Positions 53,770-63,419 of a stretch of 64,000 nucleotides of DNA are shown in pieces. The stretch is from Bradyrhizobium betae. Its GTDB lineage: Bacteria; Pseudomonadota; Alphaproteobacteria; Rhizobiales; Xanthobacteraceae. Numbering within the stretch: the first letter of the stretch is position 1; each line of letters starts with the position of its first letter. Position numbers and translations under genes: made by a program. The notes below the pieces were generated by a model, which saw nothing but the letters and a program-made list of their open reading frames with translations, made no database searches and was not told the DNA's origin. The DNA lies in assembly GCF_008932115.1 (NCBI RefSeq), contig NZ_CP044543.1, positions 5,834,501 through 5,898,500 of the forward strand, in the 5' to 3' direction.

Positions 53770-55377
53770 GTGTTCCAATTCACGTGCCGGGGACGTCGGT
53801 CTTTCGCCTCTACACTTGCGCTATCGGTCGTGGCGCTTTCGGCACTGGGCTCGCCAGTTCTTGCCGCGGGCAAGACCATTACCGCCGTGATGCATTCGGA
53901 TCTGCGCGTCCTCGATCCGATCTTTACCAGCGCCTATATCTCCCGTGATCATGGTTACATGGTCTACGACACGCTGATCGCGACGGATTCGAACTTCAAG
54001 ATCCAGCCGCAGATGGCGGACTGGAAGATCTCCGACGACAAGCTCACCTACACCTTTACGCTGCGCGACGGCCTGAAATGGCATGACGGTACGCCCGTCA
54101 CCGCGGAAGATTGCGTTGCTTCGCTGAAGCGCTGGGCCGCCGTCGACGGCATGGGCCAGCAGATGATGACCTTCACGGCCGGCATCGAGGCGACCGATCC
54201 CAAGACCATCACGCTGAAGCTGAAGGAGCCCTACGCGCTCGTGCTGGACTCGATCGGCAAGCCGTCGTCGCGGGTCGCCTTCATGATGCCGAAGCGTCTT
54301 GCCGAGACGCCGGTTGACAAGCAGATCCCCGAGCAGATCGGCTCCGGCCCGTTCAAGTTCGTGCAGGGCGAATTCCAGCCCGGTGTGAAGTCGATCTACG
54401 TCAAGAACACCGACTACGTGCCGCGCAAGGAGCCGGCGAGCTGGACCGCCGGTGGCAAGGTGGTCAAGGTCGACCGCGTCGAATGGATCACCATGCCTGA
54501 CTCGCAGACGGCGTTGAACGCGCTGCAGTCGGGCGACGTCGATTTCATGGAGAATCTCGCCCTCGACATGTTGCCCACCATCGAAGCCGACAAGGGGCTC
54601 AAGGTCGACATCCTGAACAAGTTCGGCTTCCAGACGGGCGCGCGGATGAACTTCCTTCATCCGCCATTCGACAACGTCAAGGTCCGCCGCGCGGCATTCC
54701 TCGCGATGAAACAGAAGGACGTGCTGGACGCGCTGATCGGCAATCCCAAGTTCTACAAGACATGCGCTGCGGCCTTCATCTGCGACACGCCGTTCGCGAC
54801 GGACGTTGGCGGCGAGACCCTCGCGAAGGGCGGCGACATGGCCGCGGCCAGGAAAGCGCTCGCCGAATCCGGCTACGACGGGACACCCGTCGTGCTGATG
54901 GCGCCGGGCGATGTGCTGACGCTGAAGGCGCAGCCGATCATTGTGGCCCAGCAACTGCGCGACGCCGGCTTCAAGGTCGATTTTCAGGCGACCGACTGGC
55001 AGACGGTGGTGAGTCGGCGCGCCAGCATGAAGCCCCCGAAGGAGGGCGGCTGGAACATGTTCATCACCAACTGGGTCAGCGCCGACGCGTCCAACCCGAT
55101 CTCAAACGTTGCCGTCGGCGGGCAGGGCAAGACGGGCGGCTGGTTCGGCTGGGCGGAGGATGCCAAGGTCGAACAGCTCAAGGACGCTTTCGTGCACGCG
55201 GCTTCGCTCGACGATCAGAAGAAGATCGCAGCCGAGATCCAGAAGGAAGCCTACGATCAGGTGCTCTACATACCGCTCGGTCAGTTCCAGATCCCGAGCG
55301 CATGGCGGAAATCGATCTCGGGTGTGATCGACGGCCCGGCAACCCCGGTGTTCTGGAATATGGACAAGTCCGAGTAG
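53770..55377 (+). CDS. Peptide ABC transporter substrate-binding protein (SBP_bac_5), copy 2
   Basis: A 535-residue paralogue of the preceding protein with a GTG start (AGGAG 7 bases upstream). Its signal peptide ends SPVLAAGKTIT. Long stretches, for example around residues 50-230, are almost identical in protein and DNA, but the segment DFMENLALDMLPTIEADKGL replaces DFMEVPPWDLLPVLEGNADL of copy 1, with further changes in the second lobe. This points to a recent tandem duplication with divergence at the ligand site. A true terminator follows. Confidence 0.93.
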   Translation: MFQFTCRGRRSFASTLALSVVALSALGSPVLAAGKTITAVMHSDLRVLDPIFTSAYISRDHGYMVYDTLIATDSNFKIQPQMADWKISDDKLTYTFTLRDGLKWHDGTPVTAEDCVASLKRWAAVDGMGQQMMTFTAGIEATDPKTITLKLKEPYALVLDSIGKPSSRVAFMMPKRLAETPVDKQIPEQIGSGPFKFVQGEFQPGVKSIYVKNTDYVPRKEPASWTAGGKVVKVDRVEWITMPDSQTALNALQSGDVDFMENLALDMLPTIEADKGLKVDILNKFGFQTGARMNFLHPPFDNVKVRRAAFLAMKQKDVLDALIGNPKFYKTCAAAFICDTPFATDVGGETLAKGGDMAAARKALAESGYDGTPVVLMAPGDVLTLKAQPIIVAQQLRDAGFKVDFQATDWQTVVSRRASMKPPKEGGWNMFITNWVSADASNPISNVAVGGQGKTGGWFGWAEDAKVEQLKDAFVHAASLDDQKKIAAEIQKEAYDQVLYIPLGQFQIPSAWRKSISGVIDGPATPVFWNMDKSE

Positions 55378-55426
55378 GACAGGATCGAGTATGCGAACGG
55401 TGCGTCTCGCGCCGTTCGTGACAACG

Positions 55427-55459
55427 AACGGCGCCGCTGCCATCAGCGGCGCCGTTTTC
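55427..55459 (+). terminator. Terminator of the second SBP gene
   Basis: AACGGCGCCGCTG and CAGCGGCGCCGTT pair perfectly around a 4-base loop, followed by TTC and T-rich sequence. Similar to the hairpin after copy 1 but with a longer stem. Confidence 0.88.
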
Positions 55460-55547
55460 ATTCGTCAGTTTCGGCTCAGCTTAGGAGTGTGGAGCTTCGA
55501 GCTCTTCCAGCTTCAAATTGTTGCTATTTGTTTCTGTTTTGAACTAG

Positions 55548-57227
55548 ATGATTGGCTTCACTCATCACTTTCCTTCCTCCGACTTGATTCCCGTGCCGAT
55601 CGATTTTGCACTTCAGGCGATGGCCGAAAGGTCCGACCGCGCGCCGTCGCGATGGCGACGACCTTTCCTGCACTGGCTCGACGGCGTCGAGGCGGGCTGG
55701 GCCGTGCCGCTGCTTCTGGTCTGCTTCGTCGCGATCTGGACGCTGTATCTGGCCATCGCCTATGCTGGCGGCGGCCTGCACCCCGATACGCTCGAGGCCT
55801 GGACGCTGGGGCGGAATTTCGCGTGGGGCTATCACAAGCATCCGCCGCTGATGGGGTGGATCGCCGCAAGCTGGACCTTGGTCTTTCCGCTGAGCGACTG
55901 GTCGCTGCAATTGATGGCGATGGTCAATGCCGGGCTGGCGCTGTTCTGCGTCGACCTGGTCGCGCGGCAATTCGTGACCGGGCACAAGCGCATCCTGGTG
56001 CTGTTGCTGTTGATGCTGACGCCCGCCTATCAATTCCATGCGCAGCGCTTCAATGCCAATGCGGTGCTGCTCGCGATCTGGCCGCTGGCGACCTGGTGCT
56101 TTTTGCGCGCGTTCGAAACCCGCAAGGCGTCGTGGGCGGTCGCGGCGGGATGCACGACGGCGCTGGCGATGGTCGGCAAGTATTATTCGATCTTCCTCGT
56201 CGCCAGCTTCGCGTTTGCCGCACTGGCGCATCCGGCGCGGCGCGCCTATTTCACCTCGGCTTCGCCCTGGATTTCGGTCGTCGCCGGGTTTGCGGTGCTG
56301 TCGCCGCACATCTATTGGCTCGCGACGACGGGGGCTTCGACCTTCACCTATGCGATGAACCACGCCAACGGCGATGCCGCGAGCTCGCTCGGCGATGTGA
56401 AGAATTTCCTGCTGGGGCTGGCGGCGGCGATGAGCGTGTCAGCCGTGCTGTGGGTGCTCATCGCAGGTACGCGCCTGAAGCAGTTTCCGGCCGACTTCGC
56501 CGCCATGAGCCCGGGCCTGCGGCTCCTTTTCTACGTCGCGATCGGCACGATCGTGCTGCCGGTCGTGACGTCGCTGGGGATGGGCACGGATCTGCCGTCG
56601 CTGTGGGCGTTGCAGGGGCTGTTTCTGTTCGTCGTCTTGATCGTCTGCGGCACGCGCTATCCGATCGAGCGCTTCTATACCGTCAACGTCACGGTGATCA
56701 CGGCCGGCGTGGCGCTGGCCGCCGTCCTGGTGGCGGCACCGATCCACGCCGTCTATCGCAACACGCACGGTTATGAGGAGGGGCGGAATCTCTACGCCCA
56801 GGCGGCGAGCGGACTGACCCGCGAGTGGCACGAACTCACCGGCGAGCCGCTGAGCGCCGTCAGCGGCGACGATTCGCTCGCTTTCGCCACGGCGTTCTAC
56901 AGTCCGGATCATCCGCGTTACGCGCGGGCCGACGAATTCCAGGACACCCTACAAGACACTTGGGGCCTGCCGCGCAAGACGACGCTGGACCGCGGCTGGG
57001 CTGCGCTGTGCTTCCGCGGCCAGGACTATTGCAATCGCTGGATGGAATGGGTCTCCGGGCGCGCCGAACATTTCGTCCGGCGCGAGTTCACCGTGCAGGC
57101 GAGGCTGTGGGGGCAGCCTGGTCTCACGCGGGATGTGGTCGTGATGATGGTGCCGCCGCGCGCAAGAAGCACGATGCCCGCGGGCCCTGCCGAAGATTTC
57201 AGTGCCAGCAGGCGAGCCGCCGACTAG
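55548..57227 (+). CDS. GT39-like membrane glycosyltransferase
   Basis: A protein of up to 559 residues with about 10 membrane helices. The loop AYAGGGLHPDTLEAWTLGRNFAWGYHKHPPLMGWIA corresponds to the DE-type motif of ArnT/PMT-like enzymes, with Asp-x-Leu-Glu; the C-terminal 150 residues are periplasmic. A lipid-linked sugar donor is expected and the acceptor is unknown. The start is uncertain: ATG at 55548 has no ribosome binding site, and an ATG at 55620 (MAERSDRA) is possible. It is similar to, but not clustered with, the GT39 gene at 10.8 kb. Confidence 0.82.
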   Translation: MIGFTHHFPSSDLIPVPIDFALQAMAERSDRAPSRWRRPFLHWLDGVEAGWAVPLLLVCFVAIWTLYLAIAYAGGGLHPDTLEAWTLGRNFAWGYHKHPPLMGWIAASWTLVFPLSDWSLQLMAMVNAGLALFCVDLVARQFVTGHKRILVLLLLMLTPAYQFHAQRFNANAVLLAIWPLATWCFLRAFETRKASWAVAAGCTTALAMVGKYYSIFLVASFAFAALAHPARRAYFTSASPWISVVAGFAVLSPHIYWLATTGASTFTYAMNHANGDAASSLGDVKNFLLGLAAAMSVSAVLWVLIAGTRLKQFPADFAAMSPGLRLLFYVAIGTIVLPVVTSLGMGTDLPSLWALQGLFLFVVLIVCGTRYPIERFYTVNVTVITAGVALAAVLVAAPIHAVYRNTHGYEEGRNLYAQAASGLTREWHELTGEPLSAVSGDDSLAFATAFYSPDHPRYARADEFQDTLQDTWGLPRKTTLDRGWAALCFRGQDYCNRWMEWVSGRAEHFVRREFTVQARLWGQPGLTRDVVVMMVPPRARSTMPAGPAEDFSASRRAAD

Positions 57228-57445
57228 GCTTCGCGCTCAGCAATGGCTGTCGCGAATACCTTCCAGGCCTTCGCTTGCGAACGGCGCCGTGAACGCGGCA
57301 TGCTTCGGCTGCGGCTCGGGACGCTTCGTTTCCGTCGCATCGGAGGCGTGGCGGTCTTTGCGGAGTTCCGGTTCCATAGCGGCGGCCTTTCGAATTGCTG
57401 CAGGACAACATCGAGGCCGCCGGCAAGTTCCTCAGGCCAAGTTCC

Positions 57446-58705
57446 TCAGCCGATGGGGCGGTGATGCGGCTTGAACATCCGTCCCTTTTCCACCACCAGC
57501 ACGATCGCCAGTGCCGCGACGGTCGACAGGAAGAAGCCGACCGCGAACGGCATCAGCGTGCCGTCGAAGCTTTGCCCGATGGCCATGCCGATCGCAATTC
57601 CGATCAGGGTGGTGATGGAGCCGTAGAGCGAGGAGGCCGTGCCGGCGATGTGGCCCTGCGGCTCCATTGCGAGCGCGGTGAAGTTTGCAACCATCATGCC
57701 GAACGAGAACATCATCAGCGCGGACAGCGCCATGAACAGCGCGAGCGGCAGCACATTCAGGCTTTCCGTGATGAGCAGGACGGAAGCCACCACCGCATAG
57801 AGCGTCAGTGCGCCGTGTGAGATCACGCGCATGCCGAGCCGTCCGACCAGTCGCGCGTTGAGGAAGCCCGCAATGGCGACGCCGGTCGCGATCGCGGCGA
57901 AGGCGAGCGGGAAATAATGGCCGAGGTGGTAGATCTCGGTGAAGACCTGCTGCGCCGAGAACACGTAGGCGAACAGCGCGCCCATGACGCTGCCCGCGGC
58001 CATCGCGTAGCCGATGGTCTGGCGGTTGGTCAGGGTCTGCCGGAAGGCGGCGAGCACATCGGCAGGTGCGAGCGACCTGCGCTCGGAATCCGGCAGGGTC
58101 TCCGGCAACCGCAGCACGCTCCAGGCGAGGGCAAGCAGCCCGTAGAGCGCCAGCACGATGAAGATGCCCCGCCATTGCGACACCAGCAGCACCGCCTGTC
58201 CGAACGACGGCGCGACCACCGGCACCGCGATGAACACCATCATCGCAAGCGACATCACGCTCGCCATCCTGCGGCCGACATAGCAATCGCGCACGATCGA
58301 GGTCGCGATCACGCGCGTCGCAGCGGTGCCAAACCCCTGCAGTGCGCGCGCCAGCAATAATGTTTCGAACGAGGGCGCGGCGATCGCCAGCAAGCTGGCC
58401 ACTGCATAGACCGTCATGCCGCCGAGCAGCACCGGGCGTCGTCCAAACCGGTCGGACAGCGGTCCCATGATGAACTGGCCGGCGCCGAAGCCGATCAGGA
58501 AGATCGACAGCACGAGCTGGAGATGGTTGGCGTTCGGAATTTTGAAGGCTGCCCCGATATTGGGCAGCGCCGGCAGCATCATGTCCATCGCGAGCGGATT
58601 CAGCGCCATGATGGACGCGATCACGACGACGAATTCCGGAAAACCCATAGGACGGTGTCCCGAGGACACCCATTCGTCGGCATTGACGTCGGACAAGCAG
58701 CTCAC
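57446..58705 (-). CDS. MFS drug efflux transporter, Bcr/CflA type
   Basis: A 419-residue 12-helix transporter. The sequence MALNPLAMDMMLPALPNIGAAF and the helix 2-3 loop FIMGPLSDRFGRRPVLLGG are typical of Bcr/CflA, as is RVIATSIVRDCYVGRRMASVMSLAMM for the helix 4-5 motif. Substrates are usually bicyclomycin or chloramphenicol-like drugs. It is monocistronic, 141 bases from the TetR gene on the same strand; the TetR protein more likely controls the divergent hydratase gene. Confidence 0.93.
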   Translation of the reverse strand: MSCLSDVNADEWVSSGHRPMGFPEFVVVIASIMALNPLAMDMMLPALPNIGAAFKIPNANHLQLVLSIFLIGFGAGQFIMGPLSDRFGRRPVLLGGMTVYAVASLLAIAAPSFETLLLARALQGFGTAATRVIATSIVRDCYVGRRMASVMSLAMMVFIAVPVVAPSFGQAVLLVSQWRGIFIVLALYGLLALAWSVLRLPETLPDSERRSLAPADVLAAFRQTLTNRQTIGYAMAAGSVMGALFAYVFSAQQVFTEIYHLGHYFPLAFAAIATGVAIAGFLNARLVGRLGMRVISHGALTLYAVVASVLLITESLNVLPLALFMALSALMMFSFGMMVANFTALAMEPQGHIAGTASSLYGSITTLIGIAIGMAIGQSFDGTLMPFAVGFFLSTVAALAIVLVVEKGRMFKPHHRPIG

Positions 58706-58846
58706 CTCTGAAATTCAGGGGCTTTTCTATCGTCTATGCTGCGTTGCACAACCCATTTTTCGGGATGGCTGTCAGGCGGGGCGGTCGCGGACACGAGTTG
58801 GCGAGGTTGCGGCCTCGGCCTGCGATGTGTCGGGGTTAAGCACGGC

Positions 58847-59434
58847 TTAAGCGCGACGGGTCTTTTGAGCTGTTTCGACCAGGCCGAGCGCCAATTGCCC
58901 TGCGGTCTCGACATAGGCGAGATCGCGGTGGATCAGCATCACGGTGGTGGCGCCGTCGAGCAGGATCACGAGCTGGCGTGCGAGCGCCGTGGCACCGGCA
59001 ACGCCGTGGTCGCGCAGCTCCGTTGCGAGCCACGCCTCAAAACGCTTCTTGTGCGCCGCGCCTGCCTTGACCGCCGGATGCGCCGGCGTGTTTGCGAGTT
59101 CGGCGATCGTGCGCAGGAAGCCGCAGCCGCGCCATCGCGGCGTATCCACGGAGCGTCCGAGTTTTGTGAAGAGACCGCGGACCTTGTCGGCCACACCACC
59201 GTCGGTCTCCGCGAACCAGCGCATATAGAGCTCCAGCGTCGGCTGGTCCCTGGCCGCGATGGTTGCGGCGACGAGCTCGTCCTTGCTGGTGAAGTGATAG
59301 TACAGCGTCTTCTTGGTGACGCCCGCCTTCTCGGCGATGGCGTCCATGCTCGCCGCACGGATGCCTTCGCCATAGAACAGGCGTGTCGCCGCAACGACGA
59401 TCTGCTCGCGGGTGGTGTCGCCTTTCCCTGACAT
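58847..59434 (-). CDS. TetR/AcrR-family regulator
   Basis: A 195-residue TetR regulator. The N-terminal HTH is DTTREQIVVAATRLFYGEGIRAASMDAIAEKAGVTKKTLYYHFTSKDEL; the C-terminal half (LYMRWFAETDGGVADKVRGLF) is of the AefR-like or general type. A twin GTATAC motif 10-31 bases before the ATG is the probable operator and also faces the divergent enoyl-CoA hydratase gene. The effector is not known. Confidence 0.9.
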   Translation of the reverse strand: MSGKGDTTREQIVVAATRLFYGEGIRAASMDAIAEKAGVTKKTLYYHFTSKDELVAATIAARDQPTLELYMRWFAETDGGVADKVRGLFTKLGRSVDTPRWRGCGFLRTIAELANTPAHPAVKAGAAHKKRFEAWLATELRDHGVAGATALARQLVILLDGATTVMLIHRDLAYVETAGQLALGLVETAQKTRRA

Positions 59435-59443
59435 CCGCGCAAG

Positions 59444-59465
59444 GTATACCGCCTAGTGAGTATAC
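59444..59465. promoter_or_regulatory. Probable TetR operator, GTATAC-N10-GTATAC
   Basis: Two copies of the self-palindromic GTATAC, 10 bases apart, lie between the divergent TetR gene and the enoyl-CoA hydratase gene. The spacing puts the two halves on the same face of the helix for two TetR dimers or one extended dimer. Confidence 0.65.
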
Positions 59466-59522
59466 ACAATGCGGCCGCTGTGGCTGACTCCCTTTCCTGT
59501 CCGAGCTGGAAGGAGCTGCGAC

Positions 59523-60302
59523 TTGTCCGACCTGGTACTCTCTGAGACGCGCGGTGCCGTCGCGCTGCTGACGTTCAACCGCCCGAACAAGCTCAATGCG
59601 CTGAGCTACGCCCTCATCGACCGCCTGATGGCGGTGCTCGACCGGATCGAGGACGACGCAAATATCCGGGCGGTAGTGCTGACGGGCGCGGGCGATCGCG
59701 CCTTCTCGGCCGGTGCCGACATCGCCGAATTCTCGGACAGCGTGAGGTGCGGGCCGGATGTCGCGGTGAAGCAATTCGTGCGGCGCGGGCAGGGCATGAC
59801 GGCGCGCCTGGAAGCGTTTCCGAAGCCGATCATCGCCGCCGTCAACGGCATTGCCTTCGGCGGCGGTTGCGAGATCACGGAAGCGGTGCATCTGGCCGTT
59901 GCGAGCGAGCGGGCGACTTTTGCCAAGCCCGAGATTGCCATCGGCATCACGCCGACCTTCGGCGGCACGCAGCGCCTGCCGCGGCTCGCGGGCCGCAAGC
60001 GGGCGCTGGAGCACCTGCTGACCGGAGATCCCTTTTCACCACAGCGAGCCCTGGAGATGGGACTGGTCAACCGCATCGTTCCTCATGAGCAACTGCTGGA
60101 CGCAGCCTTCGCGCTGGCGGATCGCATCACGCGGCATTCGCACCTGGCGGTGGCCCGAATCATCACCGCCGCCACGCGGGGGCTCAACGTCTCGATTTCG
60201 GAAGGTCTCGCGATCGAGAGCGAGCAGTTCGCGCGCATGGCGGCGACACAGGACACGCGCGAGGCGCTCGATACATGGCTCGCCGCCCGCGCTCAGCGAT
60301 AG
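59523..60302 (+). CDS. Enoyl-CoA hydratase
   Basis: A 259-residue crotonase with both catalytic glutamates. LLTFNRPNKLNALSYALIDRL and GAGDRAFSAGADIAEF form the CoA and oxyanion site; Glu in IAFGGGCEITEAVHLAV and Glu in FAKPEIAIGITPTFGGTQRLPRL match the E144/E164 pair of mitochondrial enoyl-CoA hydratase. It should hydrate trans-2-enoyl-CoAs. The TTG start at 59523 is chosen because AAGGAG is 8-13 bases upstream; the longer frame starting at 59469 has no ribosome binding site. It is under the divergent TetR. Confidence 0.88.
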   Translation: MSDLVLSETRGAVALLTFNRPNKLNALSYALIDRLMAVLDRIEDDANIRAVVLTGAGDRAFSAGADIAEFSDSVRCGPDVAVKQFVRRGQGMTARLEAFPKPIIAAVNGIAFGGGCEITEAVHLAVASERATFAKPEIAIGITPTFGGTQRLPRLAGRKRALEHLLTGDPFSPQRALEMGLVNRIVPHEQLLDAAFALADRITRHSHLAVARIITAATRGLNVSISEGLAIESEQFARMAATQDTREALDTWLAARAQR

Positions 60303-60504
60303 ACGCCGCCGGGCTGTGTTGACGGCTGCGACGACGGCGGCCGGTTCCGCAGCCATCCAGGCGGCGCGCCGGCAACCAGCTATTCACCATAAGCGCGACG
60401 GCAAGGCCTCAGGGAGATGAATCCGCAACCCATCCTGTCCATTCTGGCCGGGCCTGGCGCCGCTTTGGCGCCGGCCGATATCAGGCCAGACAAGGTATCC
60501 GATT

Positions 60505-61836
60505 GTGTCCGATCTCACCGGTGCAGCACGATGGCTGGAGCCTGCGGCCGACATGACGCCGCGGCGGAACATCTGGCTCGCCGGCCTGATCGCAGTGACC
60601 GCGCTGCTGGTGTTCGGCAATCTCGCCAACGATGCCGTGCTCGATGTGAAATATGGCTGGGACGTCCGCGTCAATTGCGCGGCGGTCGATGCGCATGTCG
60701 CCGGACTTGATCCCTACGTCGTCAAGAACCTGAAGGGCACGCGGCTTTCCTATCCCTATCTGCCGGTGACGCTGGATGTTTTCCGTCCCCTGTGTGCGGG
60801 CGGCGTTCTGGTCGGTCACTATAGAGGTGTCTTTTTCGCTCTCGCCGTGCTCTGCGGGCTCCTTTTGCCCGGTCTCGGCCGCGCACGCCCGAGCGCGCGC
60901 GACGTCGGACTCAGGGTGCTCTGCGCGCTCGGCGCGTTCGTCGGTTTCGAATGGGTGCAGGCGCATGGCAATTTCGCGATTTTGAGCGGCGTCCTGACCG
61001 CGATCGCGCTGAGGTTCCTGCTTTCTCTGCCTCCCTCCCGAACGCCGGAGCACCGCGGCTCTCCGCTGCATCTGGCCGGCGCTGCGTTGCTCGGCCTCGT
61101 GATGTCGTTCAAGCTGGTGTTCTTCCCCGTGCTGGCTGCGCTGTATTTCCTGCCGCTGCCGCGCGGCCGCAAGCTGGTGTTGATTGCGGTGGCGGCGTTC
61201 AGCTTCGCATTGCCGATCCTGATATCGTGGCTGGGATACCCCGATCTGTTCGCCAGCTGGCAGCTTGCGATGGCCGGCAAGATTCCCGACCAGCACATCG
61301 TCGATCTCTTCGAGCTCAATCCGTCGCTGCTGCTGCTGGTGCGGGACCTCATGACCGATGCCGGCCTCGGTGGCAGCAAGCCGGCCATCTTCGCGATCTA
61401 CGCATTCGGGGCACTCGCGCTCGTGCTGGTGCCGTTCGCCCTGTCCGTCTTCCGCGCGGTCGCAAGCCGGCCGTTGCGGGAAGGAGAGACGCTTCTTGCG
61501 CGACTGGATCGCTGGCTGATCGATCATCCCCGCGCGGCCATGCGCATCACGGTGCTCGCCATGTTTGCGCTCTATCTCTGCTCGCCGCGCCTCAAGGAAT
61601 ATGCCTTCTTCGAGCTCGCGCTCTATGCCGCGATCCTGCTCGCCGATCTCCCGGCCGCGGCACTCGCTGCCGTTCTCACCGTCGGCCTGCTCGTTCCCTC
61701 GGTGAACTCCCTTGTGGGACATTCGCTTGAGGGCAGTTATCTGCTGCTGTTTGTCGCGACGGCATGCTTCTGGATCCTGCTGCTCGATTTTCGGGCGGAG
61801 CCGAAACGCCTCGATCAGCAGGCGGCGGACGCATGA
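60505..61836 (+). CDS. DUF2029/GT87-family membrane glycosyltransferase-like protein
   Basis: A 443-residue polytopic protein resembling the GT87/DUF2029 family, in which members transfer mannose or arabinose from polyprenyl phosphate. The periplasmic loop WDVRVNCAAVDAHVAGLDPYVVKN has the conserved Asp and is followed by TRLSYPYLPVTLDVFRPL; LRVLCALGAFVGFEWVQAHGNFAILSG and the ELNPSLLLLVRDLMTD helix are also typical. The GTG at 60505 is used; an ATG at 60553 is an alternative. It converges with the next gene, which is also a membrane protein of glycosyltransferase type. Confidence 0.8.
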   Translation: MSDLTGAARWLEPAADMTPRRNIWLAGLIAVTALLVFGNLANDAVLDVKYGWDVRVNCAAVDAHVAGLDPYVVKNLKGTRLSYPYLPVTLDVFRPLCAGGVLVGHYRGVFFALAVLCGLLLPGLGRARPSARDVGLRVLCALGAFVGFEWVQAHGNFAILSGVLTAIALRFLLSLPPSRTPEHRGSPLHLAGAALLGLVMSFKLVFFPVLAALYFLPLPRGRKLVLIAVAAFSFALPILISWLGYPDLFASWQLAMAGKIPDQHIVDLFELNPSLLLLVRDLMTDAGLGGSKPAIFAIYAFGALALVLVPFALSVFRAVASRPLREGETLLARLDRWLIDHPRAAMRITVLAMFALYLCSPRLKEYAFFELALYAAILLADLPAAALAAVLTVGLLVPSVNSLVGHSLEGSYLLLFVATACFWILLLDFRAEPKRLDQQAADA

Positions 61837-61886
61837 ATGCCGCTCCGTCCGCCGGGACGCGTGCGTGAACGGCACGGCGCGTGACC

Positions 61887-63419
61887 CTACCGGGACACGG
61901 GCTCTTTGAACTCCTCGCGCGAGGAGGCCTGCTGCCTGGTGTAGAGGCTCACATAGGCGCCGGTGTAGTCCTCTTTCCAACCCCGCTCGCCAACGAGGAA
62001 CCGCCTCAGCTCTTCGTGTCCTCGGAGCCAGAGCACGGCGTCGATGTTGTATTTGCTGATCGTCCTGTCCCACGTCGCCGCGTCGATGTCCCACCGCACC
62101 AGCTTGCGATAGTCCTGCAGCAGATCATCCGGATAGGCGGTTGCCGCGCGGCCGTCCACGAACACGGGCGCTGATCCCCGCGTCCGGAAGATCAGCAGCC
62201 CGCCGACGTTCCAGTGGTTCAGGACACGTGCATGCGAGCAATGCGCCGTGAGATAATTGGCATCCTCGTCCGAGAGCATGTCGGGCAATGCCAGGGCCGG
62301 TCTCACATGCATGAGGGTCAACGGCAGAAGCAGCACGCCGACCACGCCTGCGGCCAGCATCGCGCGCTGGATCTTGAAGCTCGAAAGGCGTGCGGGCAAG
62401 AGACGGTCGATGTGAAGCGCCATCGGGACGCTCGAGAAGATGAAGAAGAACGCGATGTACCTGAACTGATAGAGACCGAGCGCGAGGAATAGCCACGCAA
62501 GCGCGCGCGCCTCGATGGGGATGCGCGTCGTGTTGCGGTACCACAGCTCCAGCACGACGAACGCCAACGCATAGACGATGCCCGGAAGGCTTCCCGGCAT
62601 CACCATGTTGTGCAGATAGGGGCGCCATTCGCCGATATCGGCCTGGACGAAATGACCGAGCGTCGCCGTCACGCCGTCATAGACATGCCATCCCAACGGA
62701 TTGACGAAGATCGCGAGGATACATCCGACGCCCGCGAAGACGTAATGCCGGAAGTTGGCCCAGTCCCGCCGCAACAGGGCGCCGGCGCAAAAGACACCGA
62801 TGATGGGAAAGGCCAGCACGAAGCCGCCGTGCAGATTGACCCAGAGCACCATCAGCGGCGGCAACAGGAACCATCCACGCCGGTGCAGGCATTCCCCGTA
62901 GAAGACGACTGCGAACAGCATGGTCGCGATGTTCGGCGATGCCGCCAGATACATGTTCGGCGACGCTTCGTAGCAGGGATAGAGCAGGCAGGCGGCGAAG
63001 ACCGCGATGCAAACCGCGGGCGCCGATGCGCCGCTGCGCAAGCCGCAGAAGGCGAGATATCCGGCAATGACCGCGCCGGCGGCGACGACCATCAGCACGA
63101 TGCCGGCAAAGCCCGTGTGCTGATACAGCACGCTGGCGATCACGTCCCAGAGCCACGACAGATTATACCAGCGCTTGTCGCCGAGGGTGAACGCCCAGGG
63201 ATCCTGGAGCGGGACTTCGCCTCGCTCGCGGATCAGGTCGCCGGCGGCAAGATGCCAGCCGAGGTCATAATGGCCGAGCATGAGCGGCCCGTTCGACAGA
63301 TAGAACACGCCGAGGAAGGCGATCAGGAAGACGTAGGCTTCGACCCCATCAGGGAGACGTCCGATTGCCGCGGGCGCTCCGCCAATCCCGGACCCGGACC
63401 AATTCTCGCGCGCGTCCAT
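61887..63419 (-). CDS. Polytopic membrane protein, glycosyltransferase-like
   Basis: A 510-residue protein with about 11 membrane helices. The first loop LMLGHYDLGWHLAAGDLIRERGEVPLQDPWAFT has the Asp and His pattern seen in many bacterial PMT-like membrane enzymes and in hypothetical proteins of the same shape. LWVNLHGGFVLAFPIIG and a soluble C-terminal domain (about residues 400-510) are also seen. No activity is known. MDARENW at 63419 is preferred with GAGAGC 7-12 bases before it; in-frame ATGs at 63434 and 63542 are other candidates. Confidence 0.7.
   Translation of the reverse strand: MDARENWSGSGIGGAPAAIGRLPDGVEAYVFLIAFLGVFYLSNGPLMLGHYDLGWHLAAGDLIRERGEVPLQDPWAFTLGDKRWYNLSWLWDVIASVLYQHTGFAGIVLMVVAAGAVIAGYLAFCGLRSGASAPAVCIAVFAACLLYPCYEASPNMYLAASPNIATMLFAVVFYGECLHRRGWFLLPPLMVLWVNLHGGFVLAFPIIGVFCAGALLRRDWANFRHYVFAGVGCILAIFVNPLGWHVYDGVTATLGHFVQADIGEWRPYLHNMVMPGSLPGIVYALAFVVLELWYRNTTRIPIEARALAWLFLALGLYQFRYIAFFFIFSSVPMALHIDRLLPARLSSFKIQRAMLAAGVVGVLLLPLTLMHVRPALALPDMLSDEDANYLTAHCSHARVLNHWNVGGLLIFRTRGSAPVFVDGRAATAYPDDLLQDYRKLVRWDIDAATWDRTISKYNIDAVLWLRGHEELRRFLVGERGWKEDYTGAYVSLYTRQQASSREEFKEPVSR

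Noticed and set aside
57228..57445. Short plus-strand frames between the GT39 and MFS genes
   Set aside because: They have no ribosome binding site and no recognisable family; they read like GC-rich noise. I see nothing else in this gap.
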